A DNA stretch of 22,083 bases from CAZAMT01 sp964486145. Its GTDB lineage: Bacteria > Bacteroidota > Bacteroidia > Bacteroidales > JAAAOM01. The notes under the pieces were generated by a model, which was given only the letters and a program-made list of their open reading frames with translations, was not told where the DNA came from and made no database searches. Positions 6,846 to 14,094 of the stretch are shown here, one piece after another. Location: assembly GCA_964486145.1 (NCBI GenBank), contig CAZAMT010000035.1, forward strand, positions 1 through 22,083, given 5' to 3'. The first letter of the stretch is position 1; each line of letters starts with the position of its first letter. The position numbers and the translations under genes were made by a program.

Positions 6846-9491
6846 ATGATGAAACTCAAAATTTTTCTTGTTACAAACATGGCATTGTTGCTGATGCTTC
6901 AGATATCAGTTAGAGGCCAGATACAAAAACCCGGTATCCCTCCAAGTTTTAATGTTGCAACCCTTAAATCCAATATTGTGGTGCCTGAGGTAAAACTCAA
7001 AAAAATGAATATTGAAAAGCTTCTGCAGGAAGATGAAGCTTTCCCAACACCTTTGAGATACGCTATTCATGAAAATGTAAATATTGACCTCAAAAAAAAT
7101 GGTCATGTTACCAACTTGGCTTCAGGTAAAATTTACAGGTATCATATTGCATCTGAAAATGCCAAATCGATAAACCTTTTATTTCGTAATTTTAAGATTC
7201 CGGCAGGTGCTGAATTATATATTTACAACTCAGAGAAGGACCTCATTTACGGGGCATTCACCAGTCTGAATAATAAACCCTACGAACAATTGGCTGTCGC
7301 TGATTTTCCATCAAATAATTGCACAGTTGAATATTACGAACCCGATGATGTTGCATTTCAAGGAAAGGTTATTATTGGAAGCATCGGAAAAGCATACAGA
7401 GACGTTATTGGCTTTTTAAATGGAAGCAGTAACCTGCAATTTACTTCAGATGTAGATGTGAATTGCCCCGTTGGCGATGAATATCAACTGGAAAAACATT
7501 CCATATGCCGAATGACATTTAAAGAAGGAACCTCCAATGTTTTATGCACGGGAGCCCTCATAAACAACACCAAATTTAATGGTATACCATACTTTTTAAC
7601 TGCAAACCATTGCATTTCATCAGATACGGTAGCTCAAACCATGGTTACATATTTTAATTATGAAAGGGAACAATGTGGCGAAAATACCATAGCTGCCCTG
7701 AATAAAACCATTTCGGGGGCCAGTTTGCGTGCAACGCGAAATGCAAGTGATTTTACATTGCTGGAATTGAGCGAAACACCTGATGCCAGTTATCAACCGT
7801 ATTATGCCGGTTGGAGTATCATTGATGAGGCACCAGGCAATTCATATTCCATACACCATCCATCCGGGCAGGTAAAAGAAATTGCTATAGAGCTGGATTC
7901 TGCTCGTTCATATCCTATACAGATAACATGGCCTGAGGATGAGGTTTCGCCTCCTGATTCGCACTGGGAAGTAAGTTTTGATGTAGGATCTACCCAGGGC
8001 GGTTCATCAGGTTCTCCTTTATTCAACCAAGACAACAAAATAATGGGGCAGTTGCACGGAGGAAGCAACGGCGTTGATTATTACGGAAAACTATCAAAAT
8101 CGTGGGATGACCTGTTTACGACAAGGGCACTAAAATTCTGGCTCGATCCGGATGACACTGGTGTCACCGAACTTGATGGATACACACCCAATGGAGTAAT
8201 TCCGGATGCGCATTTCTCATCAAACCTTAAAAATGCATGTTTTGCAGCCCCGGTGCGATTCACCGATAAATCAGCCTTTGACCCTGATTCCTGGGAATGG
8301 GAAATAAGTTCAAATTCTGCTTATTTTGTGAACGGGACCAATGCCAGTTCACAAAATCCGGTTATATCATTCAACACATCCGGTGAATACACTATTACTT
8401 TAACCGTAACCAACGAGTTTGGCAAGAATACCCAAACATTTAAAAACTTTATCTCCGTAAATGAGCAAATAAATATTGGTTACCTGATTTCTTCGGAAAG
8501 ACGTATTTGCTATAACAGTTTCACAAATTATGAAATTATCGCGCATGGCGCGGAACTTTATCAGTGGAGTGTCATTCCAGACAGTATTTCCAACTATATT
8601 AATTTGAGTAAGAACAATGAAAGGCTGGTTATATCAAGAAAAAGCAGCAATGAGATTGACAGTTCATTCAATGCTTTTATTGTGTTGATTGGATCACATG
8701 GCTGGTGTGCTGATGCAACGGTGATTGATCTTTCGTTTGTTTATCCGTTCAATGATTTTATTGAAAATGCACATGAGCTAAAATTTGGATTAAATGGCCC
8801 TTTTTCAAACAAATGTGCAGGTATACAAAACAATGAGCCAGTTCCACCCTTTGGCGACTGTAATTCGCAAACAGCCTGGTGCGATGAATATAGCACGGGA
8901 GAAAACATCGTTGAAAACAGTATATGGTTTACATTTACCGGTCCCGGGTCTGGTGTCGCAGGAATCGAAACCCGAGGCTTTGATAATCAAATTGCTGTTT
9001 ATGAAGCAGACCAGTTTGAAGATATTATTTCAGGAAATGACTTGTTATACGATGTAATTGCAGCCAATGATGATTATAACCCTGATGATTACTCGGCAAC
9101 CATCGAAGAGATTAATGTAACACCCGGAAAAACATACTGGGTGCAAGCCGATGGAAGCGGAGGCGGTGAAGAAGGATTATTTACGATAAACCTCAAAGAT
9201 TCTCCGTTTAGCACCAGCATTGAACCGAACGCTGTTGCTGAAAATTTCCGCATTTATCCGAATCCGGCAACCGATGAATTATTTATCAGTACCCAGGCGA
9301 ACTTTCCTGAATTACACGGACCCATAACAGTAACTATTGCCTCCACCGATGGTAAAATCGTGTACAGGGATGACATTCAATACAATCAAGAGACCATTCA
9401 AGTAGATTTAAGTGGTTTTGAACCGGGTTTGTATGTGATACAGCTACATAACAGTCAAATAAACTACACAGGTAAAGTATTGATTCGATAA
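6846..9491 (+). CDS. Secreted lysyl endopeptidase-like serine protease, T9SS sorted (copy 2)
   Basis: This 881-residue paralogue of the preceding gene has the same domain order and alignable sequence throughout, so the pair arose by tandem duplication of a whole gene. The signal peptide ends near VRG, with mature Gln25. The catalytic triad is His255 (TANHC), Asp302 (SDFTLL) and Ser388 (GSSGSP). The inferred Lys-pocket residues are Trp362, His404 and Asp411. PKD (about 453-540), PPC-like (about 635-785) and T9SS type A tail (from about 802, YPNPATDELFI) follow, and the protein ends in Lys-Val-Leu-Ile-Arg, as such tails often do. One difference stands out: the Cys at 334 of copy 1 is Ser335 here, in SYSIHHPSG, leaving Cys221 possibly unpaired. 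The start is the first of two adjacent ATGs. The ATG at 6841 is out of frame and hits a stop at once. No strong promoter or terminator shows in the 45-base gap, so co-transcription with copy 1 is likely. A candidate terminator follows at 9548-9583. Confidence 0.93.
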   Translation: MMKLKIFLVTNMALLLMLQISVRGQIQKPGIPPSFNVATLKSNIVVPEVKLKKMNIEKLLQEDEAFPTPLRYAIHENVNIDLKKNGHVTNLASGKIYRYHIASENAKSINLLFRNFKIPAGAELYIYNSEKDLIYGAFTSLNNKPYEQLAVADFPSNNCTVEYYEPDDVAFQGKVIIGSIGKAYRDVIGFLNGSSNLQFTSDVDVNCPVGDEYQLEKHSICRMTFKEGTSNVLCTGALINNTKFNGIPYFLTANHCISSDTVAQTMVTYFNYEREQCGENTIAALNKTISGASLRATRNASDFTLLELSETPDASYQPYYAGWSIIDEAPGNSYSIHHPSGQVKEIAIELDSARSYPIQITWPEDEVSPPDSHWEVSFDVGSTQGGSSGSPLFNQDNKIMGQLHGGSNGVDYYGKLSKSWDDLFTTRALKFWLDPDDTGVTELDGYTPNGVIPDAHFSSNLKNACFAAPVRFTDKSAFDPDSWEWEISSNSAYFVNGTNASSQNPVISFNTSGEYTITLTVTNEFGKNTQTFKNFISVNEQINIGYLISSERRICYNSFTNYEIIAHGAELYQWSVIPDSISNYINLSKNNERLVISRKSSNEIDSSFNAFIVLIGSHGWCADATVIDLSFVYPFNDFIENAHELKFGLNGPFSNKCAGIQNNEPVPPFGDCNSQTAWCDEYSTGENIVENSIWFTFTGPGSGVAGIETRGFDNQIAVYEADQFEDIISGNDLLYDVIAANDDYNPDDYSATIEEINVTPGKTYWVQADGSGGGEEGLFTINLKDSPFSTSIEPNAVAENFRIYPNPATDELFISTQANFPELHGPITVTIASTDGKIVYRDDIQYNQETIQVDLSGFEPGLYVIQLHNSQINYTGKVLIR

Positions 9492-9547
9492 ACAATGCAA
9501 GAATGATAAATGATATGACTATCAATAATCATTATTTGTTCGTTGAT

Positions 9548-9583
9548 GTTGTTTTGCTTTAAAAACAACGATATCATTTTTTT
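9548..9583 (+). terminator. Candidate terminator after the protease pair
   Basis: The arms GTTGTTTT (9548-9555) and AAAACAAC (9562-9569) are perfectly complementary around a 6-base loop. A run of seven T (9577-9583) follows after a 7-base spacer. The stem is AT-rich and the T run is not directly adjacent, so this is a modest candidate. It lies 57 bases past the stop of the second protease. Confidence 0.4.
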
Positions 9584-9734
9584 GCGGCTTTCAAAAAATT
9601 AACCAGTAAATCAATCCTGTTGGTCTGAAAAATCGGTAATCAAAGCTTTTTTACAACGAAAAAGCAAATTTTATATACCAACTCATAAATCTTTCGTATG
9701 GTATAAAATGGTTTAATCATTAGTCTTTTTTTAT

Positions 9735-11030
9735 ATGACACCAAAAACACCATTGCTTATAAGTATGTTGCTATTGTTATGTGATTTGGCAACTCATGGT
9801 CAGGTATTTACATTACAAAAACAACATCATGATTTTGGTAAAATTGCCAATTTGGATTTTCCACCTGCTGTTTTCGAATTTAAAAATACCGGCAAAAAAC
9901 CACTTGCAATCCTGATGGTTCAAAAAAATCATAAGGTTCACGTGCATTTTGAAAGAAAATACTACCAACAGGGTGAATCCGGTATCATTCAGGTTACTTA
10001 CCATAGCAACACCTTAGGAAAATTCAATGAAGAGCTATCGGTCTTAACCAACGCCTCTGAAAACCATGAAACAATCAGTATTTCTGGAGAAAATATTTCC
10101 GTTCTTGATTGTTTTCCAGATAAGGATAATTTTAATATTCGTTTGGTAAACGTGATTGATAAAATTACAAAAAAACCGGTTCCGGATGCTGAAGTTAAGC
10201 TTATGCATAATAAGCAAACTCCTGTTTCATTCAAGGTCAATGATGAAGGAAAGAAAGAAAAAGAACTTAAAATAGGTTTATACGATGTAAGTATTTTGGC
10301 TCCCGGTTATGAAAAACTTGAAAACTCATTGTTTCTGGAAAAATCGGTCCCTTATATTTTCTTCGAAATGGAGCCTCAAAATGAACCAAAAAAAGAAAAT
10401 ATCCTTGCAGACATTTCGTTATCCGAAACAAGGATCAACGAATCAGAACTATCGCGGGAGAAATATGCAGAAAACAACATTGTATTATTGGTTGATGTTT
10501 CGCTTTCAATGAAAAACAGTAATAAACTCAATCTACTTAAAATCTCCATTCAAAAGCTGGTTGATGTTTTACGTGACATTGACAGGGTTACGCTTATTTC
10601 GTATTCGAGCTACCCGAAAGTACATCTTTCCTCTATTCCCGGTAATGAAACAAGAAGAATTAACCAGGTAATAGACAGTCTATACCCGCAGGGTATAACC
10701 AATGGAGTGAAAGGCCTGGAAAAGGCTTTTGAACTTGCAGAAATAAATCTCATGACTACTGGAAACAACCAGGTGATTCTTGCAACAGATGGAAAATTTA
10801 ATGGCAGTACCGTGGCTAATGATGTTTACACCAACTTGATTCATCACCATGCCAACAATGGCATTGCGATGTCGATCATCGGATTTGGTTCTGATAATGA
10901 AGCGGTAGGTAATTTAAAGGAAATGGCATATGTTGGAAAAGGAAATTTTTATCATGTGTCAGCTAAAGAGGACATTGCCGACATTATGGTAAACGAAATT
11001 AAATCCAACAGCCTCAAAAAGAAGAATTAA
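9735..11030 (+). CDS. Exported DUF1573/HYDIN-like and VWA domain protein
   Basis: This is a 431-residue protein. The signal peptide (about 1-22, ending THG, mature Gln23) has Leu rather than a small residue before Cys16, so it is not a lipobox. Residues about 24-120 look like a DUF1573/HYDIN-type Ig domain (HHDFGKI, VFEFKNTGKKPL, ISISGEN). Residues about 132-213 look like a carboxypeptidase-regulatory or PEGA-type beta-sandwich (VIDKITKKPVPDAEVKL, GLYDVSILAPGYEKL). A VWA domain fills about 247-425, with an apparently complete metal-ion-dependent adhesion site: Asp254-x-Ser256-x-Ser258, Thr322 and Asp352. VWA domains bind protein ligands through the metal. No T9SS tail, OmpA domain or transmembrane helix is visible, so a soluble periplasmic or released protein is inferred. 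It lies 243 bases after the protease operon, beyond a candidate terminator, so it probably has its own promoter, although I found no TAnnTTTG box. Its role is unknown. Confidence 0.85.
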   Translation: MTPKTPLLISMLLLLCDLATHGQVFTLQKQHHDFGKIANLDFPPAVFEFKNTGKKPLAILMVQKNHKVHVHFERKYYQQGESGIIQVTYHSNTLGKFNEELSVLTNASENHETISISGENISVLDCFPDKDNFNIRLVNVIDKITKKPVPDAEVKLMHNKQTPVSFKVNDEGKKEKELKIGLYDVSILAPGYEKLENSLFLEKSVPYIFFEMEPQNEPKKENILADISLSETRINESELSREKYAENNIVLLVDVSLSMKNSNKLNLLKISIQKLVDVLRDIDRVTLISYSSYPKVHLSSIPGNETRRINQVIDSLYPQGITNGVKGLEKAFELAEINLMTTGNNQVILATDGKFNGSTVANDVYTNLIHHHANNGIAMSIIGFGSDNEAVGNLKEMAYVGKGNFYHVSAKEDIADIMVNEIKSNSLKKKN

Positions 11031-11096
11031 TATCACGAAAGTTGAAAATTCTCAAACATTTATTTTTAAAAAAGCCTGATAGCATGCGGGAATGCA

Positions 11097-11104
11097 TAGC
11101 TTTG
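11097..11104 (+). promoter_or_regulatory. Candidate thpR -7 promoter box
   Basis: TAGCTTTG fits the Bacteroidota -7 consensus TAnnTTTG exactly and ends 22 bases before the ATG of thpR, leaving a leader of about 15 bases. No clear TTTG is present at the -33 position. Confidence 0.45.
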
Positions 11105-11126
11105 TAAAACTAAAAAACTATATCTC

Positions 11127-11648
11127 ATGAGGCTTTTTTTAGGAATACCACTTTCACCGGAGATTCATCAGCAGTTTGTGGCTTTTATGAATTACCATCC
11201 CTCTACTCAGGGTATTCGTTGGACAAAAGAAACCAATCTCCATGTTACTGCTTGCTTTATTGGCGATACCAATGCAGACTCTATTGAAGAAATCAATCAA
11301 AAAGTGAATCAAATAGTTCAAATCACTTCCAGGTTTCAACTGAGTTTTGATTTATTCAGGTTCGTTCCGAAGCGCCAGCCAAAAATGATTTGGGGACAAT
11401 TCAAGAAAAACGAAGCCTTTAGTGCAATAATCAACCAATTACATCAGGCTCTTGGATTAAAAAAGGACTATAAAGAACCAATTCCACACGTTACACTGGC
11501 ACGAATGAAGACACGAATAAATTTCCATATTCATTCTGAAACATTCATGGTTCCTGACCTGCCTGTCAATGAACTGGTGTTATGGGAGTCGGAATTATTA
11601 CCTCAGGGACCGGGTTATTATGAAAAGGCACGATTCGTTTTGCAATAA
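11127..11648 (+). CDS. thpR: RNA 2',3'-cyclic phosphodiesterase (2'-5' RNA ligase family)
   Basis: This 173-residue cytosolic member of the 2H phosphoesterase superfamily has the normal length for bacterial ThpR/LigT. The two catalytic HxTx motifs are HVTA (His39) and HVTL (His121), each on a beta strand and about 80 residues apart, as the two-lobed fold requires. The N-terminus MRLFLGIPLS and the tail (GPGYYEKARFVL) are also typical. Family members open RNA 2',3'-cyclic phosphates to 2'-phosphates, and some join tRNA halves through 2'-5' bonds in vitro. The physiological role is poorly known. It appears to be a single-gene unit with its own -7 box. It is convergent with the DUF3179 gene, the two being separated by a 103-base region full of inverted repeats. 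Confidence 0.93.
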   Translation: MRLFLGIPLSPEIHQQFVAFMNYHPSTQGIRWTKETNLHVTACFIGDTNADSIEEINQKVNQIVQITSRFQLSFDLFRFVPKRQPKMIWGQFKKNEAFSAIINQLHQALGLKKDYKEPIPHVTLARMKTRINFHIHSETFMVPDLPVNELVLWESELLPQGPGYYEKARFVLQ

Positions 11649-11694
11649 CATGGACAAATTTCCTGCATAATTATTTTCTGTAAATACCTGATTA

Positions 11695-11749
11695 TCCAGA
11701 CCCCCCTGAGATAAATGCAGGGGAGCCTCATCCCCATCCCCTGCCTGGA
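11695..11749. terminator. Foldable element between convergent genes
   Basis: This inverted-repeat cluster lies between the ends of thpR and the DUF3179 gene. Arms GCAGGGGA (11717-11724) and TCCCCTGC (11737-11744) pair perfectly, as do the outer TCCAG (11695-11699) and CTGGA (11745-11749). Two more C-rich arms, CCCCTG (11703-11708) and TCCCC (11731-11735), compete for the same G run. No T run follows on either strand, so it is not a standard intrinsic terminator. A shared bidirectional transcript end is inferred from position only. Confidence 0.35.
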
Positions 11750-11751
11750 AA

Positions 11752-12843
11752 CTACTTTTCAAGCCCATATATTTTTGGACCTGGATAAAATGCTCCAAAC
11801 GAGAACCAGAAACCCATGAATGAGGTCGTTGCCTTCAATCTTTCACCCATTGATGGTCCCTGGATAATTTCTCCAAACACGTCATAATAATTATTACTTG
11901 CATCTTTGAAAATGGCACCGTTCACGTTGCTGGAAGGTTCAAAAGTTTTGTTATCACTGTTCATAAAGGAAACAATAAAATTTTTCTTTTTATTTCCAAT
12001 AACAACCACTGATGCATCTTTAAAGCGTTCATGAATGATGGAAGTTTTGTCATCTGAGAAAGAACCAAACCTGAAAACAAATGCATCGTCTTCTAAAATG
12101 ATTCCATGCACACGTTCCTTCAAGTCCAACCGGTTATCCGTTGGTTTAACAGGAAATATGAGACTATTGCTCGATTTGTAATTTCCGTATGGATATACGC
12201 CGTAATTTCTGCTGAATCCTGTGTTCAGCGATACAACCTGCGTTTCAGGAAACATCTCCGTCCAGGTTTTCCAGGTTGTTTCAATGAGCGGGTAGGTAAC
12301 TGCATCTTCTCCTATCAGTTCACCATGAACACTTTCAAGTCGAATTTGTGACCAGTAACTGTCGGTTTTTCTATCATACGGAATTAAATTGGTATTGTAC
12401 AACAGACCAGAGACGCCAAAAGTGGTTTCAAGATCGTTAATCACCCGGTTCCAACTCATACCGGTGCCTGTAAGAGGACAATAGGTTACAGCAAATTTCC
12501 TGCTACCTGCCTTATCATTAATGATTTCATGCCAATCAAGAATTTGATGTGGATAGGCCTTTACCACGTTACCTTCTTTCATTCCCAACACCAGTTCATC
12601 CGGGCGCATGAAATCCGCGTCCCCGGCTGATACAAATTCGGGGTTGGATAAAGCAGGTATCCCGTCTTTACCAGGTCCACCATCAAAAACTTCATCCTGA
12701 GGTATTAACCAACCTGTTTTGTTGTTGCCATTCTGATCATTGTTTCCACCACTTGATCCACCCTCATGTATGACGGACGAATCATCCTCACAATTTACAA
12801 ATAGTAAAAAAGCCGATGATAATATCATTATTAATTTACTCAT
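11752..12843 (-). CDS. DUF3179 lipoprotein
   Basis: This 363-residue protein has a lipoprotein signal peptide (FLLFVNC, lipid Cys18). Acidic residues directly after the Cys (CEDDSS) resemble the export signal that takes lipoproteins to the cell surface in Bacteroidota. A Gly/Asn-rich linker (about 28-43) precedes a DUF3179 domain with its usual landmarks: AYPHQILDWHEIIND (His105, Glu106), VTYCPLTGTGMSW (Cys122), SYWSQ, and a C-terminal FMGFWFSFGAFYPGPKIY. The family's biochemical function is not established. The conserved Trp-His-Glu and Cys suggest a ligand or metal site, but that is inference. Its ATG overlaps the stop of the upstream barrel gene by 4 bases (ATGA), implying coupled translation and a shared role at the outer membrane. 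Confidence 0.88.
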   Translation of the reverse strand: MSKLIMILSSAFLLFVNCEDDSSVIHEGGSSGGNNDQNGNNKTGWLIPQDEVFDGGPGKDGIPALSNPEFVSAGDADFMRPDELVLGMKEGNVVKAYPHQILDWHEIINDKAGSRKFAVTYCPLTGTGMSWNRVINDLETTFGVSGLLYNTNLIPYDRKTDSYWSQIRLESVHGELIGEDAVTYPLIETTWKTWTEMFPETQVVSLNTGFSRNYGVYPYGNYKSSNSLIFPVKPTDNRLDLKERVHGIILEDDAFVFRFGSFSDDKTSIIHERFKDASVVVIGNKKKNFIVSFMNSDNKTFEPSSNVNGAIFKDASNNYYDVFGEIIQGPSMGERLKATTSFMGFWFSFGAFYPGPKIYGLEK

Positions 12844-13838
12844 GGTATATTTAATTTTAAGTTATTACTAATACTAAATGGTATGGTATGCATTATTCCG
12901 ATGTTCCAACGATAACTGGGTACCAGTTGTGTGCCAACAGGTTTATTGTAAACTGGTATCTGGATCCCTGCATTGATTGTAAAATTCTTAAATACATGAA
13001 TCCCAAGCGATCCCAAACCGTAAACAAAATCTCCTCCGGTATTGGCAAGTACATTTCCGTTGATAATGTCTTTGTTCGCATGCCTGTAGTTTATTCCCAG
13101 TGAAACTTCAATGACTGTCCTGCCAATTGCAAACTGATCGGAAAATCCGGAAAAAGCCTGGAATTCATTTCCAAATTTGTAATCCTGATTTCCAAGATAC
13201 GATAAATTGGTTCCTGTTAGCCGATGAATAAAACGCGCATAGAAACTTGCTGAAGGCCTGAATGCTATTTGCTGAAAATAACCTCCACCATATAAAAAAT
13301 CCCAGGCACCAGTACCAGGCTGTAAATCAGCAATGATTAACCTTCCGTCCTCATTTGTTTTATCGGTTTCTCCTATGGGTAGTTTTGGACCGACAAAAAG
13401 TTGCAGCTCATTATTTTTACCAATGAGATTATGAAAACGGTAATTGCCCAAAATGACTGCATCTCCCAGACCAAAGGTTTCTGTGATGTTTACAGTGTTA
13501 AACTGTGTTATTTTCCGAAACTGATTAACATACGAAAACAGTGCGCTAATCGAAAGATTTTTGTTAAATGCATAACCTGTTTGTAGCAAAATCGATTTGG
13601 TTGAACGAAATCTGGAATCATCATCCAATTCGGAATTTTCGAACATCAGATCCGTTAATGCATTGTAATCATATGCAAGACTAAACTGCAGCGCCCTTCC
13701 TTCAGTCATGGGTAATCCTACATTTCCGGTAAGTGGAACTCCTCCTGAGCAACAAGTTTGTGTCCAGCCTTTTTGAATTGACATGGCTACTATAACTGAT
13801 AATATGCAAAAAACATTTCTGGTCATCCGATTATTCAT
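12840..13838 (-). CDS. Outer-membrane beta-barrel protein of unknown function
   Basis: This is a predicted outer-membrane barrel of about 332 residues. After a signal peptide the sequence alternates polar and hydrophobic residues in repeated strands with aromatic ends (for example ALQFSLAYDYNAL, LQLFVGPKLPIGE, GDFVYGLGSLGIHVF). I chose the ATG at 13838. The open frame reaches 13889, but that adds a charged stretch (MSTPDDFFDKTVDRNHI) ahead of the signal sequence. The ATG at 13826 is equally possible and would give a signal ending GWT, with Gln next. The mature protein begins with a Cys pair (QTCCSGGVPL), which may bind metal or form a disulfide. Such barrels are often annotated only as 'transporter'. 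It is co-transcribed and translationally coupled with the DUF3179 lipoprotein, so the two may form a surface complex. The substrate is unknown. Confidence 0.75.
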   Translation of the reverse strand: MNNRMTRNVFCILSVIVAMSIQKGWTQTCCSGGVPLTGNVGLPMTEGRALQFSLAYDYNALTDLMFENSELDDDSRFRSTKSILLQTGYAFNKNLSISALFSYVNQFRKITQFNTVNITETFGLGDAVILGNYRFHNLIGKNNELQLFVGPKLPIGETDKTNEDGRLIIADLQPGTGAWDFLYGGGYFQQIAFRPSASFYARFIHRLTGTNLSYLGNQDYKFGNEFQAFSGFSDQFAIGRTVIEVSLGINYRHANKDIINGNVLANTGGDFVYGLGSLGIHVFKNFTINAGIQIPVYNKPVGTQLVPSYRWNIGIMHTIPFSISNNLKLNIP

Positions 13839-13960
13839 TATATGATTTCTATCAACAGTTTTGTCGAAAAAATCATCCGGGGTTGACAAAATATAATCAG
13901 ATTAACATTTGTTTAACATATGTCGTTGGGAAATAGTTATTTATAAGAATAATACCCAAA

Positions 13961-14005
13961 TTGAGCGATTGTTCTCTATGGGCGCGAGCTAAAGGTTCCG
14001 CTCAA
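13961..14005. repeat. Intergenic inverted repeat with GC-rich loop
   Basis: TTGAGCG (13961-13967) and CGCTCAA (13999-14005) are perfect 7-base arms around 31 bases that include a GC-rich core (GGGCGCGAGC) unlike the AT-rich surroundings. The 9-mer AAATTGAGC at the left arm (13958-13966) recurs directly at 14050-14058. The element sits upstream of the barrel gene and downstream of the homoserine acyltransferase gene. It has no T run. It could be a protein-binding site, a small structured RNA or a degraded repeat element. The remainder of 13839-14094 holds no gene I can support. Confidence 0.4.
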
Positions 14006-14094
14006 CTATATCTATAAAGGTATCATCAGGCATTTCCATGCTTTATTCAAAATTGAGCAAATATGCCATTCAAAAAAAAGGCAAATGGTAAAAA

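Noticed and set aside
4137..9491. Tandem protease genes as an assembly duplication
   Set aside because: The copies differ at many positions throughout, including a Cys/Ser change, so they are true paralogues.
13839..13889. Upstream extension of the barrel protein (start at 13889)
   Set aside because: It places a charged stretch ahead of an otherwise normal signal peptide.
13961..14005. tRNA or intrinsic terminator at the GC-rich inverted repeat
   Set aside because: It has no cloverleaf arms, no TTC-type loop in the right place and no T run. It was kept only as an unexplained repeat.
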